64,000 bases of DNA from Clostridiales bacterium (GTDB taxonomy: Bacteria > Bacillota > Clostridia > Peptostreptococcales > Anaerovoracaceae). The translations under genes and the position numbers were made by a program. Positions 53,038 to 60,764 of the stretch are shown piece after piece. Under the pieces are notes generated by a model. It was not told where the DNA came from, did no database searches, and saw only the letters and a list, made by a program, of their open reading frames with translations. The stretch is from the NCBI GenBank assembly GCA_009776955.1, contig WRMW01000011.1, positions 1-64,000 of the forward strand, given 5' to 3'. Positions within the stretch are counted from its first letter, which is position 1, and every line of letters begins with the position of its first letter.

Positions 53038-54087
53038 CTAAAAGTCAGGCTCCATGCCATACTGTTCTATATACCACTCCCTGGCTTCCTCTATGGTCGT
53101 GTTCCAGAAGTCGAACTCCTTGTCATAGGTGTCTATCGTCACCTTCGTGTCGGGATCGATGTCCCCAAGCATCACCGCGACCATGGTGTCGATGATCTTC
53201 TTGCCGTTGTCTTTCGGCGTAAGGCCCATCGTCACCTTGAACGAGGATGTCGGGTCAAACAAAAGCTTCATCTCTTCGCCTGTCGCATCGGTGCCGACAA
53301 GGATTTCCGTGTCAGGCATCCCATTGACGGCCTTGCCGCGCCCGGCTTCCTGAAGCGCTGGCCATATCGCAAGCGAATAGTCGGAAGACGCGCCATAGAA
53401 GATGTTGGTGTCGGGCGCGCCTTGGATGATGTCCTGTGCCGCCCTATAGCCCGAATCACGCGTTCCGCCGCCGTCGATTATAAGGCCTTGCCTCGCATCC
53501 GGGGCTACATCCAAGATGCCTGCGATGAACGGCTGCGTACGCATCATCTGTACGGAGGCGTTGTCGATATAGTCGACCACCGAATACACGATCTGCGTGC
53601 CAGGATGGGCTTCGAGCCACTTCTCCGCGGCGACCTGACCCATCACAAATGCAGCCTCGGCTTCATTTATCGCCACAAACGGTATCTCGTTCGGCACCTC
53701 AAGATAGTAATGGATGATGGGTATGCCCTGCGCGCGGGCCTCATTGACGCCAGCGATAACGCTGTCGACCTCGGCGGTGTGCAGGATGATGCCGTCAACG
53801 CCCTCAGCGATAAGCTGGTCAAGGTTGTTGACGATGATGGTCTGGTCGAACTCGCCGTCCAGATACTTGAGCGTCAGCCCATACTCCGCCGCAAAAGTCT
53901 CGCGCCATACCTTCTCGGCCTGGTGGAACCCGTTGCTCAACGTGATAGGGATGACGCCGACCACCTTGCCTTCGACCCCGCCGCCGCCACCGCCGCCACC
54001 GCCGCCGCCGCAGGCGCCGAATGCAGCCCCGGCAGCCAATACGATGCACAACAGCGCTGCAATCAAAGCTTTTTTCTTGGTTTTCAT
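53038..54087 (-). CDS. Sugar ABC transporter substrate-binding lipoprotein 2
   Basis: 349 residues: lipoprotein signal ending AAGAAFGAC, then a run of eleven glycines as linker, then a type 1 periplasmic-binding fold (KVVGVIPITLSNGFHQAEKV, EGVDGIILHTAEVDSV, ILVGTDATGEEM). Start has AGGAGGA. Encoded upstream of its ATPase with a hairpin between. The glycine linker replaces the proline linker of the first importer. Confidence 0.9.
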   Translation of the reverse strand: MKTKKKALIAALLCIVLAAGAAFGACGGGGGGGGGGGVEGKVVGVIPITLSNGFHQAEKVWRETFAAEYGLTLKYLDGEFDQTIIVNNLDQLIAEGVDGIILHTAEVDSVIAGVNEARAQGIPIIHYYLEVPNEIPFVAINEAEAAFVMGQVAAEKWLEAHPGTQIVYSVVDYIDNASVQMMRTQPFIAGILDVAPDARQGLIIDGGGTRDSGYRAAQDIIQGAPDTNIFYGASSDYSLAIWPALQEAGRGKAVNGMPDTEILVGTDATGEEMKLLFDPTSSFKVTMGLTPKDNGKKIIDTMVAVMLGDIDPDTKVTIDTYDKEFDFWNTTIEEAREWYIEQYGMEPDF

Positions 54088-54180
54088 AATTTTTCCTCCT
54101 ACTACATGCTACACAACACAATCGGGCTATTTATATATCTATCAATCAATTCCGCAAAGCCACGCGAAATCAATGCCACA

Positions 54181-55302
54181 TCAATACCTGCCGTACTCCT
54201 TTGCATACCTATAAAGGCATATCACGTTTTCGGCAGGGATGTCGGGCAGCAAATGGTTGTTTGGGGAGACTATATAGCCACCGCCGCCACCCATTTGGTC
54301 GATCCTTAGCTTCACTTCGTTCTTCACATCCTCCACGCTGCCGCGCATCGCGCCTTGGATGTCTATGGCGCCATGAAAGACCAGGTCGCCACCGTATTCC
54401 TTCTTTATGCGCGCCGGGTCCATCCCGGCCGCCAGAGGCTGGATCGGGTTCAGGATGTCAACGCCCACGTCGATAAGGTCAGGGATGATGTCATATATGG
54501 CGCCGCAGCAATGGTAGAATATCTTGAGGTGCGGATATGATTTTTTGATGGCTGAAAACAGCCGCGTATACGGCTCCTTGAAAAACGCCTGGAACATCTC
54601 CCTTGAAAAGAACAGCCCGTTCTGCGTCCCAAGGTCGCTTGTGAACTCAACCCATTCTATATATGGCGCTATAGGCTCCAGATAATATAGGTTCAGCTCG
54701 ATAAAAAGCTCCGCAAGCTTGTCGAAAAGCGTGGCCACAAACCTTTCGTTCAGCCCCAAATCCATGAAAAATTGTTCGGGACCCCTTAGAAACTGACCCA
54801 GCTCGAAGAAAAGCCCCGAGTTGACTGCCGTAGCCGTGATTGCCTTGTCCGTGTTTTCGTGCCAGTCCTTTGCTTTTTCGTAAAGCCCGCGGATGCGTCC
54901 CTCGTCCTTTATAAGAGGCCATGCGTAGGTCTTGATGTCATCCACCGTTGCGTCGGCCAAAGGGAACTTTGCGATTGTCGGATACAAAGCCGAATAGTCG
55001 CGCCCTACCCCCCATTCATCATATACAAGCCCTCTTTCATCCTTGCGGCTCGCAAAATAATCGGGGTTGCCAGGATTCAAATGGCGAAAGTCGCACCCCA
55101 GCAAATCAGAAAGCGCATAGTTTTCGTAGCTTGTTACTTGAACTGGCCGAATGATATCGCCTTCATCCTCGACTTCGAGAAGCGACAGCAATTTAAGATA
55201 GAGCTCGTTGTGTATCCGTGAGGCACTGCCCCACATATCTGTCGGAACAACGTCGGGCAAGTTTCCTGTAAGAACGGCTTTTACTCTTTCTCTGCTGTCC
55301 AT
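54181..55302 (-). CDS. UroD/MtaA-superfamily protein 4
   Basis: 373 residues. His264-x-Cys266 (FYHCCGAIY) and Asp314 (HGAIDIQGAM) at the third ligand position, as in protein 3. End block MGGGGGYIVSPNNHLLPDIP. ATG at 55302 has AGGTGAGG just upstream; a GTG three codons earlier is possible. First gene of the second minus-strand operon, ahead of the binding protein, and divergent from the second SorC gene. Confidence 0.84.
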   Translation of the reverse strand: MDSRERVKAVLTGNLPDVVPTDMWGSASRIHNELYLKLLSLLEVEDEGDIIRPVQVTSYENYALSDLLGCDFRHLNPGNPDYFASRKDERGLVYDEWGVGRDYSALYPTIAKFPLADATVDDIKTYAWPLIKDEGRIRGLYEKAKDWHENTDKAITATAVNSGLFFELGQFLRGPEQFFMDLGLNERFVATLFDKLAELFIELNLYYLEPIAPYIEWVEFTSDLGTQNGLFFSREMFQAFFKEPYTRLFSAIKKSYPHLKIFYHCCGAIYDIIPDLIDVGVDILNPIQPLAAGMDPARIKKEYGGDLVFHGAIDIQGAMRGSVEDVKNEVKLRIDQMGGGGGYIVSPNNHLLPDIPAENVICLYRYAKEYGRY

Positions 55303-55336
55303 CCACCTCACCTTTTTACCAATACAAGATAGGCAA

Positions 55337-55388
55337 ACTTTACAATGCGGTGGTCAGTATTGCAATAATATTTCAAACATTTTTGAAA
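55337..55388 (-). promoter_or_regulatory. Promoter and operator candidate between UroD-like 4 and SorC 2
   Basis: On the minus strand TTGCAA (55360-55365), 17 bases, TAAAGT (55337-55342); start near 55330. Just upstream is an inverted repeat TTTCAAA-CATT-TTTGAAA (55371-55388), different from the first module's operator. For the plus strand TTGACA at 55418 is the best -35 for the regulator. The 55303-55477 interval thus holds two divergent promoters. Confidence 0.55.
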
Positions 55389-55477
55389 TTTTGTTCAATT
55401 ATTTTTTCAGGTTTTTATTGACAATCGTTCAAGTCAATGCAAGAATGGGACTTGTTGTTGCGTATACGTTAAAAGAT

Positions 55478-56446
55478 ATGAAAGGACGGGTTGCACCTTT
55501 TTTGCATACAAGAGACACTCTTATCGCTATAGCCAAGCTTTATTACATCGGCAATATGAATCAAAGCGACATTGCCGAGCTGATGAGGCTGTCGCGCCCA
55601 AAAGTCTCACGTATGCTGAAAGACGCCCGGGCAAAGAAGATAGTGCAGTTCAGCATCACAACGCCCGAATCCCATTACGAAAACCTCCAGCAAAGAATAG
55701 AGTCTGCATTTTCCCTGAAAAAAGTCCTGGTCGCCCCTTCCGAACCCTTGCCTGAAAAATCGAAGTCCGGCGTCTGCAATCTTGCGGCAAACTACTTTTC
55801 GTCGCTTGTCAAGGACGGATGCAATATCGGCATTGCCTGGGGTTCAACCACAACCGGCCTTATACAGCATATCCCCGACCGCAATATGTCAGATGTGCAG
55901 GTATACCAGCTATGCGCAGGGCTGACATCCCAAAACCTGTTTCTTGACGGGCACGAGGCCACAAAACAGCTCGCAAGGGTTCTCAACGCCAAGCACCATG
56001 TCCTGAACGCGCCGTTCATCGTGAACAGCGGGCTCATGAAAAACCTTCTGCTCCAGGAGCCGGAAATCCAAAAGCACTTCGCTTCTTTCGAGCAGATCGA
56101 CATCGCGATTGTAGGCATGGGTTCTTCAGACCCCGCCAAAAGCAGCACCTATATGGCAGACTATATCTCGCTCAAAGAATCCATTGAGCTGGTCGAAAAA
56201 GGCTATACAGCGGATATCGTCGGTTTCCGACTCCACGATGACGGCTCGCTGGCGGACATACCGCTGAACGAACGCGTCATGTCCATCGGCCTTGAAACCC
56301 TAAAGAACGTCCCCGACGTCATCGCCATCGCAAGCGGCGAGGACAAGGTCACTTCCATCATCGCCGCCGCAAGGGGCAAGTATTTCAACACGCTTATAAT
56401 AGATGAGATCGCGGCGATAGCCATCATAAACAAGCTCGGGCTTTGA
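55478..56446 (+). CDS. SorC-family sugar-responsive transcriptional regulator 2
   Basis: 322 residues: helix-turn-helix NMNQSDIAELMRLSRPKVSR and SorC effector domain (GIAWGSTTTGLIQHI, AIVGMGSSDPAKSS, AIASGEDKVTSIIAAARG). Paralogue of regulator 1. ATG at 55478 is preferred since it places the helix-turn-helix at the same depth as in regulator 1 and lies downstream of the TTGACA promoter. No strong ribosome site is visible. Likely controls the divergent operon and perhaps the following dehydrogenase. Confidence 0.88.
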   Translation: MKGRVAPFLHTRDTLIAIAKLYYIGNMNQSDIAELMRLSRPKVSRMLKDARAKKIVQFSITTPESHYENLQQRIESAFSLKKVLVAPSEPLPEKSKSGVCNLAANYFSSLVKDGCNIGIAWGSTTTGLIQHIPDRNMSDVQVYQLCAGLTSQNLFLDGHEATKQLARVLNAKHHVLNAPFIVNSGLMKNLLLQEPEIQKHFASFEQIDIAIVGMGSSDPAKSSTYMADYISLKESIELVEKGYTADIVGFRLHDDGSLADIPLNERVMSIGLETLKNVPDVIAIASGEDKVTSIIAAARGKYFNTLIIDEIAAIAIINKLGL

Positions 56447-56465
56447 TAAAAAGAAAGGGGATGCC

Positions 56466-57668
56466 ATGAAAACCATTTCAAGTTTCAATTTCAATATGTA
56501 TACCGAGATAGTCTTCGGGAAGGATGCCGAACTCGGCCTTGCCGAATTGATTCGGAAGCATGGCGGGACAAAGGTGATGCTCATTTATGGATCCGGTAGC
56601 ATCAAGCGCAGCGGGCTACACGACCGCATAGTCTCGATGCTGAATGACAATGGACTTCCCTTCGTGGAGTTTGGAGGAGTCAAGGCCAACCCTATACGCT
56701 CCTTTGTGGACAAGGGCATACAGCGCGCCAATGAAGAAGGCGTGGACTTCTTCCTCGGCGTAGGAGGAGGCAGCGCAATCGACACAGCCAAGACCATAGC
56801 ACTCGCTGTTGCCAACGATGGGGAATACTGGCCTTATTTCAATGGCACAGAGCCGCCAAAAATGGCTCCTGTCGGTGTGATAAACACGATTGCCGCAGCA
56901 GGAAGCGAGACCAGCAGATCCATGGTTGTTGTGGACGACATTGATACAGGGCTGAAGAAAGGCCTCTTGTGGGATCCTTGCCGTCCAGTCTTTGCAATCC
57001 TAAATCCAGAGCTGACGTTCTCTGTCCCCAGCCACCAGACCGCAGCGGGAGGCGCCGATATATTTTCACATACATTCATGCGTTTTTTCAACAATGATGC
57101 TTGTTATCTTGGCGACGAATACTGTTTTGCCACATTGCGAACGACAAGGAAGTATACGCCGATCGCAGTCTTTGAGCCAGATAACTACGAAGCGCGGGCA
57201 GAGCTGATGATGGCCGCCGCCTTTTCGCACAACGACCTTACTGGAATAGGCAAGAATATCGGGCATGGTGGCGGCGAGCATGCGCTTGAGCATCAGTTGA
57301 GCGGACACTATGACACAGCCCACGGCGCAGGCCTGGCCGTTATGATGCCAGCACTCCTAAGATATGTCCTGCGTCACGGCACGGCAGAGCAGATAGACCG
57401 CATTGCAAATTTTGCCGTCCGCGTCTTCGGCTCCGATACAGAAATGGGACACAGCCCTCTTGTCGCCCTTGATGGAATAGAACGTTTCGAGGTTTGGCTG
57501 AATTCAATAGGGCTACCGACCACGCTCACCGGGCTTGGCGTACCAGAGGGGGATGTGGACGCCGCCATTGAGCGTTGCATACAGGACACCGGCGGAATGA
57601 TAGGAGGGTATATAGATATAGACAAAAATGGGATTGCTGAGATTTTCAAATACTTTTGCGCTTGCTGA
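56466..57668 (+). CDS. Iron-containing alcohol dehydrogenase 1
   Basis: 400 residues of the type III (BDH/YqhD/FucO-like) group: NAD(P) motif GVGGGSAIDTAK, Fe ligands in GGADIFSHTFMRFF (Asp, His) and EHALEHQLSGHYDTAHGAG (first and last of the key His), with the conserved middle His present. Probably reduces an aldehyde such as glycolaldehyde or lactaldehyde to dispose of electrons; substrate unproven. ATG has AAAGGGG. Follows SorC 2 by 19 bases, so it may be co-transcribed. Confidence 0.9.
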   Translation: MKTISSFNFNMYTEIVFGKDAELGLAELIRKHGGTKVMLIYGSGSIKRSGLHDRIVSMLNDNGLPFVEFGGVKANPIRSFVDKGIQRANEEGVDFFLGVGGGSAIDTAKTIALAVANDGEYWPYFNGTEPPKMAPVGVINTIAAAGSETSRSMVVVDDIDTGLKKGLLWDPCRPVFAILNPELTFSVPSHQTAAGGADIFSHTFMRFFNNDACYLGDEYCFATLRTTRKYTPIAVFEPDNYEARAELMMAAAFSHNDLTGIGKNIGHGGGEHALEHQLSGHYDTAHGAGLAVMMPALLRYVLRHGTAEQIDRIANFAVRVFGSDTEMGHSPLVALDGIERFEVWLNSIGLPTTLTGLGVPEGDVDAAIERCIQDTGGMIGGYIDIDKNGIAEIFKYFCAC

Positions 57669-58815
57669 CAGCCAACAGCGCCGCCAACAGCGTCGCAAAG
57701 ACAAGTCCCACCATAAGCCCGGACTGAAGGCCGTAAAAATCCGCCATTATCCCCGCGCCCCACGGCCCCACTGCGCAGCCAAGGGTGCCAAAGACCGCCA
57801 GTATCCCAAAGGACGCAGCCCCGCCAGACGGAAACGCCAGCCCATTGAGCGCAAGCAAGCCTGGCCACATTATCGCCACAAAAAACCCAAACGCCGCACA
57901 GGCAAGCAACGCTATCATCGGCTGCTTCACCGCCACTATCAGCACGTAGCACACCACGCACCCGATAGCATAATAAAGCAGGGTCGTTTCAGGACGGGAC
58001 TGATTCTTTCTGAGCGCCTGCAACAGCCTGCTCACTCCCATCAATGCGGCGAAAAGGCACGGGCCAAGCAAATCCCCTACCATCTTTGGATATCCTAGCC
58101 CTTCCTCCGCAAAAAGCGACGACCACTGCGCTATTACCGTCTCCGCAGCCCCGGCGCAAAGTATCATTACAATTATAAGAACAAACGTTCTCGATGTGAA
58201 TAGGCTCCTTACAGGCATCCGCTCCCTTTCAGGCAGAGTGTCGGGCAAAGCGACCTTAGCGAACAAGACCGTATTGATCACAGGGATTGCAGCCCATATC
58301 ATAGGGATTGCAGCCCACATCTGACGCCCTGCAAGTTGCAAAAACATGGTTGTCCCCAAGATCGTAAGCACCTGCCCCCAACAATAAAACGAATGCAGGA
58401 AATTCATCGTCGCGCTTTTGGCGGAGCCGGAAAGGGCGTTCACCAGAGGGCTGATCGCCACCTCTATCAGCCCTCCGCCGACCGCGTATACCGCAACGGC
58501 GATCAAAAGCCCAGCATAAGAGGCGTCCATCGTGCTTGGCAGCACGCCCACAAGGACAAGCCCGGCTGCGACAGCGACATGCCCGAAAACCGCAAAGAAG
58601 CGATATCCCAAGCGGTCAACGTGCCCTGCCCCTACAGCAAGCACCGCCATTTGCACCACAAAGGCCAAAAATACGAGAAACCCCAGTTGATTGTAAGATA
58701 CCTCATATGTTTCATGGAACACGATAAACAGGACCGCCGCCATGTTTATGACGATTGCCTGAGTGATATATCCTAGATAGCATGCGATGCGCGTCAGCTT
58801 GAAATCAGTTTTCAT
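57646..58815 (-). CDS. MFS transporter 2
   Basis: 389 residues, 12 predicted TM segments, with the loop GAGHVDRLGYRF after TM2. Family similar to FucP-like sugar permeases, substrate unknown. ATG at 58815 has no Shine-Dalgarno; the frame continues upstream but with no better start. A TATAAT ends six bases before the ATG, so the mRNA may be leaderless. Contains a 7-residue tandem repeat (WAAIPMI/WAAIPVI). Overlaps convergent dehydrogenase 1 by 23 bases. Confidence 0.83.
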   Translation of the reverse strand: MKTDFKLTRIACYLGYITQAIVINMAAVLFIVFHETYEVSYNQLGFLVFLAFVVQMAVLAVGAGHVDRLGYRFFAVFGHVAVAAGLVLVGVLPSTMDASYAGLLIAVAVYAVGGGLIEVAISPLVNALSGSAKSATMNFLHSFYCWGQVLTILGTTMFLQLAGRQMWAAIPMIWAAIPVINTVLFAKVALPDTLPERERMPVRSLFTSRTFVLIIVMILCAGAAETVIAQWSSLFAEEGLGYPKMVGDLLGPCLFAALMGVSRLLQALRKNQSRPETTLLYYAIGCVVCYVLIVAVKQPMIALLACAAFGFFVAIMWPGLLALNGLAFPSGGAASFGILAVFGTLGCAVGPWGAGIMADFYGLQSGLMVGLVFATLLAALLAVSKRKSI

Positions 58816-58821
58816 AGATAA

Positions 58822-58827
58822 ATTATA
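58822..58827 (-). promoter_or_regulatory. TATAAT box just upstream of MFS 2 start
   Basis: TATAAT on the minus strand, then TTATCT, then ATG at 58815. If used as a -10 box, transcription would begin at or next to the start codon. No convincing -35 hexamer is seen. Confidence 0.4.
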
Positions 58828-58883
58828 GCCTATTATGATACACTTATCTTCTATCATTTGATGTTGTGTCAGGAGGGCGTTTC

Positions 58884-60074
58884 GTGAATAATTTTTCATT
58901 TCAATTTGATTCTGAAATCGTTTTTGGCAGGGGTACGGAAAGCGAGGTCGGTCGGCTTGTGAAGAAGTACGGCGGGACAAAGGCCATGATCGTGTACGGC
59001 TCCGGCAATATAATAAATAGCGGCTTGTATGACCGAGTTGCGGCTTCGTTGAGCGATGCAGGGATCGAGCATATAGGCTTCGGCGGGGCGGAGCCAAACC
59101 CGAAACGCTCCCACGCCGAAAAAGGCGTGCAGACGGCGATAGCCGAGGGGGTGGACTTTCTGCTTGGCGTAGGCGGCGGTAGCGCGATAGACACAGCCAA
59201 GGCCATCGCCTATGGAGCGGCGAACGGCGGGGACTTCTGGCAGTTTTACCTCGGCAAAAAGCTTGAAAGGACGCTCCCTATCGGGACAGTGACCACCATA
59301 TCCGCATCCGGCAGCGAGACAAGCCGCTCCGCCGTATTGGTGGATGATGTGGACACCGGCCAGAAGAAAGGGCTATGGGCGGCACGGCCGAGATTCGCCA
59401 TTATGAACCCTGAGCTTGCTTATACCTTGTCCACATGGCAGACAGCGTCCGGCGCCGTAGACATATTCTCGCACACCTTTATGCGCTACTTCTCGAACCA
59501 TCCAAGCCATCTGGGCGACCGATATTGCGAATCGACCATGCAAACCGTCGTAAAGTACGCTCCGATAGCCCTCGCCGAGCCGGAAAGCTACGAAGCGCGG
59601 GCGGAGCTTATGCTTGCGGGCTCGCTCAGCCATTCCGATTTGATGATGATAGGCCGCCCAGAGGGCAGCTCAGGGGGCGAACACGCGCTCGAGTCCCAGC
59701 TTAGCGGCCATTACAATACTACGCACGGCGCAGGGCTGGCCGCCATAATGCCTGCACTGCTAAAATATTTCGTCAGGCACGGCTCGGAGGAGCAGATCGC
59801 CCGCGTAGCGAGGTTTGCCGTAAATGTATTCGGCGTCGAACGAGGCACGGCGAACACGGCAGATGCGGCAAAGACCGCCCTGCTTGGGATAGAGCGGTTT
59901 CTGGGCTGGCTCAAGACCCTGCATATGCCCACCACCCTCGCCGAACTCGGGATACCGAAAGAAGACATCCCCGATGCCGTCAAAAGGTGCATGGCCGCTC
60001 GTGGCTCGCTTATCGACGGCTTTATCCGCCTTGACGAAGCGGCTGTGAGAGAGATCTATATGCTGGCATCCTAG
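58884..60074 (+). CDS. Iron-containing alcohol dehydrogenase 2, His to Ser variant
   Basis: 396 residues, paralogue of dehydrogenase 1: GVGGGSAIDTAKA, Fe ligands in SGAVDIFSHTFMRYF, and EHALESQLSGHYNTTHGAG. Outer His ligands are kept, but the conserved catalytic middle His (four residues after the first) is Ser. Start is GTG at 58884 with AGGAGGG upstream. Divergent from MFS 2, followed after 13 bases by convergent MBL hydrolase. Activity may be altered or lost. Confidence 0.9.
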   Translation: MNNFSFQFDSEIVFGRGTESEVGRLVKKYGGTKAMIVYGSGNIINSGLYDRVAASLSDAGIEHIGFGGAEPNPKRSHAEKGVQTAIAEGVDFLLGVGGGSAIDTAKAIAYGAANGGDFWQFYLGKKLERTLPIGTVTTISASGSETSRSAVLVDDVDTGQKKGLWAARPRFAIMNPELAYTLSTWQTASGAVDIFSHTFMRYFSNHPSHLGDRYCESTMQTVVKYAPIALAEPESYEARAELMLAGSLSHSDLMMIGRPEGSSGGEHALESQLSGHYNTTHGAGLAAIMPALLKYFVRHGSEEQIARVARFAVNVFGVERGTANTADAAKTALLGIERFLGWLKTLHMPTTLAELGIPKEDIPDAVKRCMAARGSLIDGFIRLDEAAVREIYMLAS

Positions 60075-60087
60075 GAATGCCGGCGTC

Positions 60088-60756
60088 CTAGACAAAAGGA
60101 TTGTGCCGCTTTTCGGTCTCTATGGTGGTCGCGTCCATATGCCCTGGCAACACCAAAGTGTCGTCCGGCAGCGTGAACAGCCTTTCCTTTATGGATTTAG
60201 CGAGCGTAGCGGCATCCCCGCCGATAAGGTCTGTACGACCTACGGAAAGGTGGAACAGCGTGTCGCCGGAAAAAACCGTGCCGGAGAATGCCTGGCCCGC
60301 CACGAGTTCCGCATCATGCCCCTCCGCATAGAAAGCGAGGCCGCCTGGCGTATGGCCTGGCACGGATATCACCTTGAAGCATATATCCCCAAGCATAAGC
60401 CTGTCACCGTCCTTTAGGTACAGCTCGCTCCCCGTCTTGCCGATCATTATCTTCCTGCCAAAAAACCTGCCGGAAATATTTTCGTCCGTATCGCTCACAT
60501 AGCTCATATCCGCCTCGCTCATGGCGACCCGCGTCTCAGGGAACTCCGCCACGAAATCGTTCACGCCATCGACATGATCGCCGTGCCCATGCGTCAGCGC
60601 GATATACTTTAACGTCAAACCTTCGTCCGCAACGGTGCGGGAGATTGCCGCATCGTAACCGCCCGGGTCGACAAGCATCGCCTCTCTGCTCTCCTCGTCC
60701 CACACCAGATAGCAATTCGTCCCTATCATGCCTACCACATACGCATTGACTTTCAT
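60088..60756 (-). CDS. MBL-fold metallo-hydrolase, glyoxalase II-like
   Basis: 222 residues with the metal motif THGHGDHVDG, plus GHTPGGLAFY and VLPGHMDAT supplying further His ligands. Small hydrolase of the YcbL/GloB type that in Clostridia lies between relA and hemZ. ATG has AGGGA upstream, eight bases after relA. Here the hemZ neighbour has been displaced by about 36 kb. Confidence 0.9.
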   Translation of the reverse strand: MKVNAYVVGMIGTNCYLVWDEESREAMLVDPGGYDAAISRTVADEGLTLKYIALTHGHGDHVDGVNDFVAEFPETRVAMSEADMSYVSDTDENISGRFFGRKIMIGKTGSELYLKDGDRLMLGDICFKVISVPGHTPGGLAFYAEGHDAELVAGQAFSGTVFSGDTLFHLSVGRTDLIGGDAATLAKSIKERLFTLPDDTLVLPGHMDATTIETEKRHNPFV

Positions 60757-60764
60757 GTCATTCC

